Positions 53,492 through 61,864 of a stretch of DNA of 64,000 nucleotides are shown one piece after another (positions within the stretch are counted from its first letter, which is position 1; each line of letters begins with the position of its first letter). The position numbers and the translations under genes are program-made. The stretch covers positions 20,034 to 84,033 of the forward strand of contig NZ_JAJFAT010000013.1 of the NCBI RefSeq assembly GCF_020711195.1, read 5' to 3'. The notes under the pieces are model-generated. The model searched no databases. It was given only the letters and a program-made list of their open reading frames with translations, and had not been told where the DNA came from. This DNA comes from Halanaerobium polyolivorans (GTDB lineage Bacteria; Bacillota; Halanaerobiia; Halanaerobiales; Halanaerobiaceae).

Positions 53492-54601
53492 TTATTCTTG
53501 ATATTCAAAACTGATATGATTTTTAATATTATCTAAGTTTATCCTGCCCAGTAATTTATTTTCTAAATCTACAACCGGAAATATGGTAAATTCTTTTTCT
53601 AACATCAGATTGAAAACATCTTTTAATGAGGCATCTTTTTTTACAGCAGGAATTGCTTTAATATACTTCTGCCAATTTTTATGTCCATTTTTTTCTAAAG
53701 ACCTTAAAGTTACATAGCCAGCCAATTTTTTATCTGCAGAAGTTATTAATAGGTATTTCTTTTTTTTCTGCTTTATTTTTTTGATCAAACTATGGTAGTC
53801 ATCAGAAAGCACTGCAAAGTCAAAATCGCTTTCCATGATCTCACTTACATGAATTAAATTTAAAACCTTTAAAGCCCGATCTGAACCGATAAAATCTTCT
53901 ACAAATTCATTTTGGGGCTTAGACAATATATTTTTGGGGCTATCATACTGAATCAATTTTCCTTTATTCATGATCAAAATTTTATCTCCCATTTTGATTG
54001 CTTCATCTATATCATGGGTCACAAAGCAGATAGTTTTATTAATTTTTTTCTGCAGTCTTAAAAATTCATTCTGCAGATCAGCTCTTGTAATTGGATCTAC
54101 TGCTCCAAAGGGCTCATCCATAAGCATAATTGGGGGATCTGCTGCCATGGCTCTGGCAACTCCAACCCTCTGCTGCTGACCACCAGATAATTCATGGGGA
54201 TATTTATCTATATTTGCAGCTGCATCTAAACCGATTAGTTCAAGTAGTTCCATCACCCGCTCATCGATCTTTTTTTGCTCCCACTTCAATAAAAGGGGAA
54301 CGGTTGCAATATTTTCTTTAACTGTCATGTGGGGGAAAAGCCCTATTTCCTGGATAACATAACCAATTTTTCGCCTCAGTTCACTCTTTTTTTGAGCTGC
54401 AGTATTAACTCCATTTATGTAAATATTTCCCGAACTGGGCTCGATTAATCTATTGATCATTTTTAAAGTAGTAGTTTTACCACAACCAGAAGGACCTACA
54501 AATACACAGATTTCACCTTCTTCAACCTCTAAATTAAGGTTATAGACTGCTGCTTTTGCTTCACCCTGATAAGTTTTGCTCAGATTTTCTAATTTAATCA
54601 T
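53492..54601 (-). CDS. Betaine/choline ABC transporter ATPase with CBS pair (OpuCA/ProV type)
   Basis: 369 residues. ATPase domain 1-240: Walker A GPSGCGKTT, signature SGGQQQRVGVARA, Walker B MLMDEPFGAVDP. C-terminal two CBS domains (about 255-365; second one IPAVKKDASLKDVFNLMLEK, then IFPVVDLENKLLGRI). In characterised relatives the CBS pair senses ionic strength or binds cyclic di-AMP; whether it does so here is inference. First gene of the four-gene operon. ATG behind AGAGGTG. A terminator-like hairpin lies in its leader. Confidence 0.94.
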   Translation of the reverse strand: MIKLENLSKTYQGEAKAAVYNLNLEVEEGEICVFVGPSGCGKTTTLKMINRLIEPSSGNIYINGVNTAAQKKSELRRKIGYVIQEIGLFPHMTVKENIATVPLLLKWEQKKIDERVMELLELIGLDAAANIDKYPHELSGGQQQRVGVARAMAADPPIMLMDEPFGAVDPITRADLQNEFLRLQKKINKTICFVTHDIDEAIKMGDKILIMNKGKLIQYDSPKNILSKPQNEFVEDFIGSDRALKVLNLIHVSEIMESDFDFAVLSDDYHSLIKKIKQKKKKYLLITSADKKLAGYVTLRSLEKNGHKNWQKYIKAIPAVKKDASLKDVFNLMLEKEFTIFPVVDLENKLLGRINLDNIKNHISFEYQE

Positions 54602-54627
54602 TTCTCTACACCTCTGAAAGATTTAGC

Positions 54628-54656
54628 AAAAAAGGCTAAAAAAATCATAGCCTTTT
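54628..54656 (-). promoter_or_regulatory. Terminator-like hairpin in the leader of the betaine transporter operon
   Basis: AAAAGGCTA / TAGCCTTTT with a loop of nine bases and a T-run ending the fold, located between promoter and the first gene. It looks like an attenuator. CCT(54657-54662 region)/AGG offers a small competing pairing. Confidence 0.55.
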
Positions 54657-54677
54657 AATAGGAATTTTTATTAATAA

Positions 54678-54707
54678 AGTATACAGCCCAAGAGATTGCT
54701 TTGTCAA
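54678..54707 (-). promoter_or_regulatory. SigA-type promoter of the betaine transporter operon
   Basis: TTGACA (54702-54707) and TATACT (54678-54683), 18-bp spacing; about 70 bases before the ATG. Confidence 0.75.
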
Positions 54708-54717
54708 GTATTGCAAA

Positions 54718-54773
54718 CAAAAAATCCTCTAAAAGCAGCAGATAATAAATCTAGCTGCTTAGAAGAGGATTTT
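54718..54773 (-). terminator. Intrinsic terminator after the PgpA-like gene
   Basis: AAAATCCTCT with GCAGC pairs with GCTGC and AGAGGATTTT; T-run on the minus strand runs into TTTTTTGTTTG. Confidence 0.88.
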
Positions 54774-54790
54774 AGATTAATCTATTATCT

Positions 54791-55270
54791 TTATTCGTTT
54801 CCTTCACCATGAGCATAACGGCTTGCTGCTGCAGAAGCTATCCCTGCAACCAAATCATCTAAAAAAGTATTAACCTTACCATTCTTTTTAGTGTCAAGTT
54901 CTTCTATAATTCCGAATTTCTTTTTATCTAAAAATCCATAACTGGTTAGACCAATTGTTCCATATAAATTTACAATTGAAAGAGGAAGGATCTCATCAAT
55001 ACCATAAAGACCTTCATCTGTATCAATAATAGTCTGAATAGGTTCTGGCAGCTGTTTTTTCTCAGCTAGCTCATCAAGAGCTACTCCGGTTAAAATTGCA
55101 TGGGCTACTTCCCGCTTTTTTAAAACTGCCTCTACATTTTCACTACAGGTTTCTAAAGTTATTTCTGGATTAAAAGGTTCCTGTAATGATTTAACAAGTT
55201 CTGCAATATCTTTTACCTTTACTCCTCTATTATTTAAAACTTCGATTGATTTTTCATATAATGATTCCAT
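54791..55270 (-). CDS. Phosphatidylglycerophosphatase A-family protein (YutG-like)
   Basis: 159 residues. The family dephosphorylates phosphatidylglycerophosphate to phosphatidylglycerol, though the Bacillus-type soluble members like this one are less well studied than E. coli PgpA. Seen: YGTIGLTSYGFLDKKKFG and the conserved tail KVNTFLDDLVAGIASA. The usual N-terminal region of short YutG-like members (helical, MESLYEKSIEVLNNRGV) is present. ATG with AAGGAG. Probably co-transcribed with the ADP-ribosylglycohydrolase upstream (about 20 bases apart). Confidence 0.88.
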   Translation of the reverse strand: MESLYEKSIEVLNNRGVKVKDIAELVKSLQEPFNPEITLETCSENVEAVLKKREVAHAILTGVALDELAEKKQLPEPIQTIIDTDEGLYGIDEILPLSIVNLYGTIGLTSYGFLDKKKFGIIEELDTKKNGKVNTFLDDLVAGIASAAASRYAHGEGNE

Positions 55271-55290
55271 TTAGACACTCCTTTATATAT

Positions 55291-56241
55291 TTAAGTTCTT
55301 AATCTTTTTTCACAATATTTATCGATAAGCTCTAAGACATCATCTAATCTGGCCAGTTTTAAGAGCCAGTCAGTAGGAATATCAGAATATCCATAATATA
55401 TTCCCGCTAAACCACCTGTTACTGCTGCAACAGTATCTGTATCTTCACCGAGATTTACAGCTTTTAATACAGCAGAGCTGTAAGAGTCGCTATTTAAAAG
55501 TACCCAGAAAGCTGCTTCAAGTGTATCAACAACATAGCCGCTTGATCTGATCTCAGCTTCTCTATACCTTTTTATATTTCCAGCCAAAATTCTTTTATAA
55601 TATTTTAGCTCTACTTTATAAGGTTCAGCTTGAATAAAGTCTTTAATATGTTTTACTGTTGCTTGATAGGCATTTTGAAGTTCAGCCCCCTCAATAATTC
55701 GAATTGCAAAATCAATATAAATATAACAGCCTAAAATTGAACGAGGATGACTGTGGGTTATAGATGTGACTTCTTTTGTTTTATTAAATCGTTCTTCTTT
55801 ATCAGCATCTAGAAGATAAAAAGCCAAAGGTAAAATTCTCATCAAAGCCCCATTACCATTATCTCTTTCTCCACCTGCACCTGCAGCAAGTGGAGGCTGA
55901 CCGGCTTTAAGCTTAGAGATGGACTCCCGAGTAGTATTACCCACATCAAAGGTTCTACCTCTAGCAGTCCAATAGGCATCATAAAGCCAGCTGATAAATT
56001 TATCAGCTTGATCTTGAAGATCATATCCATTTATTAGGGATCCCAAAAGACAGAGAGTTAAAGAACTATCATCAGACCAGGTACCAGGCGGCTGATAATA
56101 GGTGCCATAACCCCTCATGTTTTGAACAGGATCTTTTTTCAATTCTTCTCGACTTTTAAACTCAACAGGTACACCAAGAGCATCAGCTGTAAGATGAGCA
56201 ATAATCCCGGCTTTAAGTTTTTCTTTAAGCTCAGCACTCAT
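55291..56241 (-). CDS. ADP-ribosylglycohydrolase (DraG/ARH family)
   Basis: 316 residues. Removes ADP-ribose from a protein or small substrate with two Mg ions. Metal-site motifs intact: GTWSDDSSLTL (Asp-Asp), NGALMRILP, and the C-terminal GEDTDTVAAVTGGLAGIYYG. No ADP-ribosyltransferase is nearby, so the target is unknown. ATG with AAGGTG. Sits between a small membrane protein and the PgpA-like gene. Confidence 0.92.
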   Translation of the reverse strand: MSAELKEKLKAGIIAHLTADALGVPVEFKSREELKKDPVQNMRGYGTYYQPPGTWSDDSSLTLCLLGSLINGYDLQDQADKFISWLYDAYWTARGRTFDVGNTTRESISKLKAGQPPLAAGAGGERDNGNGALMRILPLAFYLLDADKEERFNKTKEVTSITHSHPRSILGCYIYIDFAIRIIEGAELQNAYQATVKHIKDFIQAEPYKVELKYYKRILAGNIKRYREAEIRSSGYVVDTLEAAFWVLLNSDSYSSAVLKAVNLGEDTDTVAAVTGGLAGIYYGYSDIPTDWLLKLARLDDVLELIDKYCEKRLRT

Positions 56242-56264
56242 TTTTTCACCTTCTTAATTATTGG

Positions 56265-56588
56265 CTATTGATACCGCCTGACAACTGCAGCGATAATGAC
56301 CCCATAAACGATCCCGGCTAAAAATGATACTAAATCAGTCATTCCTGTTGATAAGAAAAAGGCCAAAGAAACCATTAAACCGAGCAGCCCACCTTTGATC
56401 AGTCCCAGACTACCTGCTTCTATTTTAGTCAGGCCGATTAAAAATCCCATGATTAACCTATTATACCAGAGTGCAAAAAGATATAATTCATTTCCGCTAA
56501 AACCCTGTCTAATACTTCCTCCGATTATGCAGATGATTCCTAAGAGTGCTCCACTAATGATTGAGACCTTTAATTTTTTGTTAAACAT
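56265..56588 (-). CDS. Small membrane protein, unrecognised
   Basis: 107 residues with about three or four membrane helices (7-25, 35-55, 65-82, 85-103) and a basic C-terminus VVRRYQ. No family recognised. AGGAG before ATG. It lies 24 bases before the glycohydrolase gene and 26 after the acetyltransferase, so all may share a transcript. Confidence 0.75.
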   Translation of the reverse strand: MFNKKLKVSIISGALLGIICIIGGSIRQGFSGNELYLFALWYNRLIMGFLIGLTKIEAGSLGLIKGGLLGLMVSLAFFLSTGMTDLVSFLAGIVYGVIIAAVVRRYQ

Positions 56589-56614
56589 CTTAAGCTCCTC
56601 TTTTTGCCAATATT

Positions 56615-57190
56615 TTATTGATTCTTTTTGTTAAGACTGTATATTTTAGGATTAAAAATCCTAAATAACATTGGTGTATAAAAATCTTTAAGCAGAGTAA
56701 TATATTCTGCTTCCTCTACTTTTTTCCCCTCCAGAGATAAAACTTCGTATTTCTCTTTATCTTCTTCCATAATTAAACCGATAAAATTATAATTGTTTTT
56801 TAAATAAAACTTTTTTCTTTTAATTCGCTGCTCATAATTAGCTGCATCTTCATAAGGTGATTCAATATCCAAAATTATTTTCTGGCCTTTTTTCAGTTCA
56901 CTTAACTCATAAAGAACTTTGCTGCCATAGCCTTTTCCCCTGTGCTCTGCAGCTACAGCTAAATACAGGACAAAGGTTATTTCTTGATGATTAACCAGAT
57001 AAAAAAAGCCAATAAATTCATTCTGATAATAAATTGCAAGAAATTCAACTTTAGCTTTTAATGCCCTTAAAGATAAAAACCATAAAGGCAATCTCTGTTC
57101 AGAAGGAAAAGCTTTTTTATATAGTTTTTTGATTCTCTTGTAATCAGCAGATAAAAACTTAACTTCTTTAAAATTAAAACTTGATTTCAT
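56615..57190 (-). CDS. GNAT-family acetyltransferase
   Basis: 191 residues from the ATG at 57190, which has GGAG 7 bases upstream; the frame is open 26 codons further but without a ribosome site. The acetyl-CoA loop is LAVAAEHRGKGYGSKVLYEL; flanking strands IDIESPYEDAAN and YLKNNYNFIG fit the fold. Acceptor unknown. Confidence 0.85.
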   Translation of the reverse strand: MKSSFNFKEVKFLSADYKRIKKLYKKAFPSEQRLPLWFLSLRALKAKVEFLAIYYQNEFIGFFYLVNHQEITFVLYLAVAAEHRGKGYGSKVLYELSELKKGQKIILDIESPYEDAANYEQRIKRKKFYLKNNYNFIGLIMEEDKEKYEVLSLEGKKVEEAEYITLLKDFYTPMLFRIFNPKIYSLNKKNQ

Positions 57191-57663
57191 CTTTCCACTC
57201 CTAAGATTATATGATCTAAAGCTGCTCAGTAAAAAATCACATAGACTTTCTCCACCAATCTTTTCCAAGCATACTTACTTAATTGATTCTTCATCCTATT
57301 ATTTTTTCCTGCTTATTAGAAGAATAAATTGAAAAAGCCCGGAGCAACTACCATCAACCAAACGGCAATTAAACCGGACTTCTATTTAGATTTGCTCTAA
57401 AAGATTATCAAATTATATTTTTTTATCTATAAATGGATTTCCAGTCAATCTGGAAATATTCTGCAGCATTATAAACAACACATTGCTTCCATTTGACCAA
57501 CTTCTATTAAATCTTCTAATTTAAAGTTTCTAAGAGCAAGTCTATTTGCTATTTATATTAGCTTTTATTCTTAAATAACAAAGAGGAATTCTTCTTTTAA
57601 TGTTTGCCTAATATACAAACATTTGAGAAAAGCATATATCTTTTTGTTGAAATTTATAAGATT
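57191..57663. other. 473-base intergenic region with terminator, stem-loop and possible gene remnant
   Basis: No intact gene. It holds the terminator at 57333-57381, a perfect 8-bp stem-loop (AATGTTTG/CAAACATT, 57599-57623), and a 27-codon minus-strand frame at 57469-57552 with protein-like composition but no start signal (residues such as FKLEDLIEVGQMEAMC). The last may be a decayed C-terminus; I could not assign it. Confidence 0.45.
57333..57381 (-). terminator. Intrinsic terminator of the polyol PTS operon
   Basis: AAGTCCGG / CCGGGCTT (one G-U pair) with a T-run on the minus strand. It is about 280 bases after the dehydrogenase stop. Confidence 0.7.
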
Positions 57664-58686
57664 TTAAAACACTATACTATTTTTTATCACTTCACCTTTT
57701 TTATGAGATAGGATTGCATTTTCAATCTCATCTAAACTATATTCTGCTTCTACAAAATCCTCTGCTTTAATCACTCCGTCTTTTATTAAATTAAAAGCTC
57801 TTTCAACATATTTGGGAGTAGTATGGAAAACTCCTTTCAATGTCAGTTGAGAATAATGTAATAGTTTGGTATCAACTGTAATAGAAGTTCCAGGTTTAGG
57901 CCCTCCAAATAAATTGACTATGCCGCCTTTTCTAGTCATATTAATTGTTTTTTCCCAAACATCAGGCAGACCAACAGCTTCAATAGCAACATCTACACCT
58001 CTATTATCAGGTGTAAGATTTCTTACCGCTTTAACCTGATCTTCAAGCTCTTTAACATTAATAACTTCAGCAGCTCCATATTTTTTTGCTTTTTCTAATC
58101 TTTTTTCTGAAAGATCAGTTGCAATAACATGGGCACCTTTTCTTACTGCTAAAGCAACGAACATCAATCCAATTGGCCCAACTCCGTTGACCACAACAAA
58201 ATCACCTAGTTGAATATTGGATTCAGCAGTTCCATAGACTGCACATGCAAATGGTTCAGTTAGTGCTGCTTCTTTAAAATCCATATTATCTGGTATATGA
58301 AAAACATTTTGCTTTACTATATTTGCAGGTATTGCTTGATATTCTGCAAAAGCCCCTAAATTCCAAGTCATATTTTCACACATTGAATGCTGTCCCTGTT
58401 TGCAATAATAACATTCATTACATGGCGCGGAATTATGAGCTACTACTCTATCTCCTTTTTTAAAATCATCAACACCTTCTCCAACTTCATATACTACACC
58501 AGCTGATTCATGTCCAAATGGAGCAGGAGGATCCCATAATGGATGACCTCTTAAAAAAGTTTTTACATCTGTTCCACAAGTTAACGCAATATTATTTTTA
58601 ATAACAATTTCTCCAGGATTAGCATTTGGAATTTCCGTTTCTTTAATTGATACGTCTTTTGGTCCATTAAATAAAGCAATCTTCAT
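57664..58686 (-). CDS. Zinc-dependent medium-chain alcohol/polyol dehydrogenase
   Basis: 340 residues. Catalytic zinc ligands CGTD and GHESAG; structural zinc loop CNECYYCKQGQHSMC (four Cys); NAD-binding VVVNGVGPIGLM. It is closest in look to sorbitol, threonine and sugar-phosphate dehydrogenases. As the last gene of a PTS polyol operon with an aldolase, its likely substrate is the polyol phosphate made by the PTS, oxidised to a ketose phosphate; this is inference. Start ATG with GAGGG. Confidence 0.92.
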   Translation of the reverse strand: MKIALFNGPKDVSIKETEIPNANPGEIVIKNNIALTCGTDVKTFLRGHPLWDPPAPFGHESAGVVYEVGEGVDDFKKGDRVVAHNSAPCNECYYCKQGQHSMCENMTWNLGAFAEYQAIPANIVKQNVFHIPDNMDFKEAALTEPFACAVYGTAESNIQLGDFVVVNGVGPIGLMFVALAVRKGAHVIATDLSEKRLEKAKKYGAAEVINVKELEDQVKAVRNLTPDNRGVDVAIEAVGLPDVWEKTINMTRKGGIVNLFGGPKPGTSITVDTKLLHYSQLTLKGVFHTTPKYVERAFNLIKDGVIKAEDFVEAEYSLDEIENAILSHKKGEVIKNSIVF

Positions 58687-58719
58687 TTTATCATCCCTCT
58701 CTAATTTTAACTAAACTAT

Positions 58720-59361
58720 TTATTGTCCATAGCTTTTGAATTTTTCAATCATAAGCTCCATTTCTTTATCATCTAAAATGGTTGGTTCTCCAACTGCCTT
58801 AGTGCGGTAAAATAATTCCGCAATAAATTCTACCTGTTCGGCTATCATAAATGCAGTTTCAATATCTTTACTACCTGCCAAAAGACCATGGTTTGCCATT
58901 AAGCAAGCATTATAGCCTTCCATAGCTTTATAATTTTTTTCTGCTAATTCTTGTGTTCCAAAAGTTGCATAATCAGCACAGGGGATTTTTTTACCACCAC
59001 CAAAAGGAATTAAATATGATAAAGCAGGTATTTCCCATCTTAGTACAGAAATAGTTGTAGAATAAATTGAATGAGCATGAACTACTGCTTTTATATCTTC
59101 TCTTCTTTCATAAAATATTTTATGCATTGGATACTCACTGGAAGGTTTCCTTTTTCCATCTACAACCTTCCCATCAAGATCAAGAACTACAACATCTTCT
59201 GGCTCTGTTTTAAAATAGTCAATACCACTTGGACTTATCGCCATTAAATTTTTTTCAGCATTATAAACACTAATATTTCCTCCTGTACCCTTAGTCAATC
59301 CAGATTCAATAAGTTTTTTCCCATATTCTACTACCTTTTTTCTTTCATTCTCTAACAACAT
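58720..59361 (-). CDS. Class II aldolase, L-fuculose-phosphate aldolase (FucA/AraD) family
   Basis: 213 residues. Zinc ligands HAHS and ANHGLL, catalytic Glu in SSEYPMHKIFYE, and TGGNIS near the N-terminus. FucA-type enzymes cleave ketose 1-phosphates to dihydroxyacetone phosphate and an aldehyde, which fits a PTS product oxidised to a ketose 1-phosphate. Epimerase members of the same fold (AraD) cannot be fully excluded. GAGGTTATTATCT before ATG. Not next to any kinase. Confidence 0.93.
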   Translation of the reverse strand: MLLENERKKVVEYGKKLIESGLTKGTGGNISVYNAEKNLMAISPSGIDYFKTEPEDVVVLDLDGKVVDGKRKPSSEYPMHKIFYERREDIKAVVHAHSIYSTTISVLRWEIPALSYLIPFGGGKKIPCADYATFGTQELAEKNYKAMEGYNACLMANHGLLAGSKDIETAFMIAEQVEFIAELFYRTKAVGEPTILDDKEMELMIEKFKSYGQ

Positions 59362-59389
59362 AGATAATAACCTCCATATTAAGTTTAAA

Positions 59390-59527
59390 TCAATTATTAG
59401 TTATTAATTTTTCGATAAATATTACAGACAACCCCAAGGAAATAAATAATAACTGATTATTTTGAATTAATTCAAGTAACCACCTTCCATGCGGGCCAAG
59501 TGAAGCACGAACCATTTGATAAATCAT
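59390..59527 (-). CDS. Small protein, 45 residues, one membrane segment, in PTS operon
   Basis: ATG at 59527 begins one base after the EIIC stop; TGGGGTTAAA precedes it, overlapping the EIIC end, so translation may be coupled. The sequence begins MIYQMVRASLGPHGRWLLEL and continues with a hydrophobic stretch LLFISLGLSVIFIEKL. I recognise no family, but the GPHGRW element and the single helix look like a real protein rather than chance, and the gap between EIIC and the aldolase is otherwise empty. A role with the PTS membrane subunit is plausible but unproven. Confidence 0.55.
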   Translation of the reverse strand: MIYQMVRASLGPHGRWLLELIQNNQLLFISLGLSVIFIEKLITNN

Positions 59528-59528
59528 T

Positions 59529-60986
59529 TTAACCCCATGAACTTTCTATTTCTTCTAATTCATTAATTTCATTAACTTCCTTAAGATCATCTTTTATTGC
59601 TTTATATGCAAAAACAATATAAGAGAAAATTGTGAATATGAAAAAGAACATTGAAAAAATTAAAAAAGCTGTCCCTTGAGCACTTAGAGTATTCCAAACA
59701 AAAGGAACCATCAAAACCCAAGATGAAAGATGAGCCCCTACATCTAAACTAGATATTAAATTTGTACCCTCTGGTATTGCAAAGTCAGCCTGTATAGCCA
59801 AATCTGTAACCATTGGAGCTAAAAATGTTCCGATAATTAAAATTCCGATCATAAAAACACTACCAATAATTACTCCTCTGACAATATTACCTTTAGACCA
59901 TCCAGTAGCCCAGATAGCAAAGAAAGGTAAAACAGCTAAATCTGCAAATGGTAACATTCTATTTGCTCCTATTAAACTTAATAAAACTGCTAACAAAATT
60001 GTTATTGGAACAAGTAAAAGTCCTACAGCTACATTAGCGGGATGGCCAATAATTGTTGCAGCATCCAAGCCAATATATAGCTCTCTTCCTGGAAATCTTT
60101 TGTTCAAAAATTCTTTAACACCATCAGAAATTGGTATCAAACCTTCCATGAGCAGCCTAACCATTCTTGGAAAAATCAACATAACTGCACCTAAGGTAAT
60201 TGATGTATTAATGATACTACCTATATTAGCCCTCAAGTCAACCGCTAGTGACGGTCCATAAGCAAGCAATCCTAAAATTAGACCTATGAATGCCCCAATC
60301 ATTATTGGCTCACCCATAATACCATATTTCTCCTGTATTGCTTCTGGATCTGCGTCCATTTCGTTTAATACTGGGATATGATCAATTATTCTATTAATAA
60401 CCCAACCAATTGGAGCCCATGAAACCGTATCTGTGTGAGGCAAAGAAACTCCTGGTAGTCCGAAAAAATCCTGCACAATAGGTGCTGTCCAATCTGCAAA
60501 TTTCAAAACTATTACTATAGTTAAAAGACCAATTATAATCGATAAAGCCAAACTTCCAGTAGCAGCATAAACAAAAGCAGAGCCAAAAATGAAGTGCCAG
60601 TAATTCCACAAATCGATATTGAGAGTTTTAGTCCACTTAAAAGTTATCATTATAAAGTTTAACAATATTCCTAAAGCAAAAATCCACGGTACTATTGAAG
60701 TTGTTCCAAATGCAATTGCCGAAGCAGCAGGCCAACCAACATCCATTACATCAAGATTTAAACCAAAATTTTCAACCATTAGTTGTGTAACAGGACTTAA
60801 AGTGCCAACTAAAAGACCTATAACAAGATTGATACCTATAAAACCCATTCCAACTGTCAGAGCACCTCTAATTGCTTTACTTAGTTTAACTCTAAATATT
60901 ACTGCCATAATAAAGAGAATAATAGGCATCATTACACTCGGTCCTAAATCAAGAATAAAATTAACTATTTCCATAACTTGCTGCAT
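59529..60986 (-). CDS. PTS galactitol-type EIIC
   Basis: Membrane channel of a GatC-like phosphotransferase system, 485 residues with about 10-12 helices. Features of the galactitol group: GLIPISDGVKEFLNKRFPGRELYIGLDAATIIGHPA and GYSPSLAVDLRA-like YGPSLAVDLRA. ATG with GGAGG. Preceded by EIIB and followed at once by a small protein. Substrate probably a hexitol or pentitol; the nearby genes do not match the classical galactitol set (no tagatose-bisphosphate aldolase). Confidence 0.92.
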   Translation of the reverse strand: MQQVMEIVNFILDLGPSVMMPIILFIMAVIFRVKLSKAIRGALTVGMGFIGINLVIGLLVGTLSPVTQLMVENFGLNLDVMDVGWPAASAIAFGTTSIVPWIFALGILLNFIMITFKWTKTLNIDLWNYWHFIFGSAFVYAATGSLALSIIIGLLTIVIVLKFADWTAPIVQDFFGLPGVSLPHTDTVSWAPIGWVINRIIDHIPVLNEMDADPEAIQEKYGIMGEPIMIGAFIGLILGLLAYGPSLAVDLRANIGSIINTSITLGAVMLIFPRMVRLLMEGLIPISDGVKEFLNKRFPGRELYIGLDAATIIGHPANVAVGLLLVPITILLAVLLSLIGANRMLPFADLAVLPFFAIWATGWSKGNIVRGVIIGSVFMIGILIIGTFLAPMVTDLAIQADFAIPEGTNLISSLDVGAHLSSWVLMVPFVWNTLSAQGTAFLIFSMFFFIFTIFSYIVFAYKAIKDDLKEVNEINELEEIESSWG

Positions 60987-61007
60987 TATATTTCCTCCCT
61001 AATTTTA

Positions 61008-61301
61008 TTAAGTTTTTAAATATGAAATAATTTCATTTAATGTTTTTTCTTCATTAATACCAGTTAAAAAAGAAACCCCATTCACTACAGGTAGATTATA
61101 ATTTCCTCCAACTGGTCCTGTGGTTACTACCAAATCAGCTTTTGTATTTTCAATCTGGGATTTCAACTCTGAAATTTTACACTGATCAATCTCCACATTC
61201 ATGCCTTTTTCTTTAAGGTAATCATAAATTTTGCTTTTTACTGCTGTAGATGTGGCAATTCCCGTTCCACAGGCCACAATGATTTTCTTTTTGCTTTTCA
61301 T
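61008..61301 (-). CDS. PTS galactitol-type EIIB
   Basis: 97 residues from ATG at 61301 (AGGAGGTG upstream); the open frame goes 25 codons further up into the EIIA end and lacks a ribosome site. The phospho-accepting Cys is in IIVACGTGIATSTAVKSKI. Accepts phosphate from EIIA and passes it to the sugar bound to EIIC. Lies 10 bases after EIIA. Confidence 0.93.
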   Translation of the reverse strand: MKSKKKIIVACGTGIATSTAVKSKIYDYLKEKGMNVEIDQCKISELKSQIENTKADLVVTTGPVGGNYNLPVVNGVSFLTGINEEKTLNEIISYLKT

Positions 61302-61311
61302 AATACACCTC

Positions 61312-61791
61312 CTAATAATTATTATTTTTGACAAATAAGTTATTTTGAAATAATAGTAATAATTCTTTATCATCATTACTACTTAAAATATTTTGTGTAG
61401 TTATTTTGTTCTGCATCATTTTTATTAAATTCTGAAGCACAATTACCTGCTTTGATTTGTCCTTTACAGCTAGTAAAACTATAAGCTTAACATTAACATT
61501 ATTATCTGGGTCTTCCATACTCTTAAATTTGACCGGTTTTTTAAGTAATCCGACAGCAACACCTGCACTATTTACATGTTTTGAATCTGCATGTGGCAAA
61601 GCAAAACTTATAAATTTTGTCTTTAAACCTGTAGGAAATTTTTTTTCTCTATCTAAAACTGCATTAAAAAAACTTGTTTTGACTTTTCCTTTTTCATATA
61701 ATTTTCCACTCAGTATTTTTATTGCTTCTATCTTATCCTGTGCTTCAAGATTCAGATTGATTAAATCTAAATCTATAAAAGTTTTTTTCAA
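61312..61791 (-). CDS. PTS EIIA, fructose/mannitol-galactitol type
   Basis: 159 residues; phospho-accepting His in SFALPHADSKHV. TTG start at 61791 with GAGGTG 7 bases before it; an ATG within the ribosome site region is out of frame. Takes phosphate from HPr. Follows the PRD regulator by 73 bases. Confidence 0.92.
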   Translation of the reverse strand: MKKTFIDLDLINLNLEAQDKIEAIKILSGKLYEKGKVKTSFFNAVLDREKKFPTGLKTKFISFALPHADSKHVNSAGVAVGLLKKPVKFKSMEDPDNNVNVKLIVLLAVKDKSKQVIVLQNLIKMMQNKITTQNILSSNDDKELLLLFQNNLFVKNNNY

Positions 61792-61864
61792 TTTTCATCA
61801 CCTCTTTATATAATCTAATATTACTAATATTTTTAATATTCTTAATTTTAAAATATTTTATTAA

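Noticed and set aside
57469..57552. 27-codon frame as a functional small gene
   Set aside because: No start codon at its beginning and no ribosome site; kept only as a possible remnant.
60619..61002. 127-residue plus-strand frame opposite EIIC
   Set aside because: Antisense to a well-supported membrane protein; no promoter or ribosome site.
61302..61376. Extended N-terminus of EIIB
   Set aside because: The extra 25 residues are read from the EIIA end and intergenic sequence and lack a ribosome site; AGGAGGTG is right before ATG at 61301.
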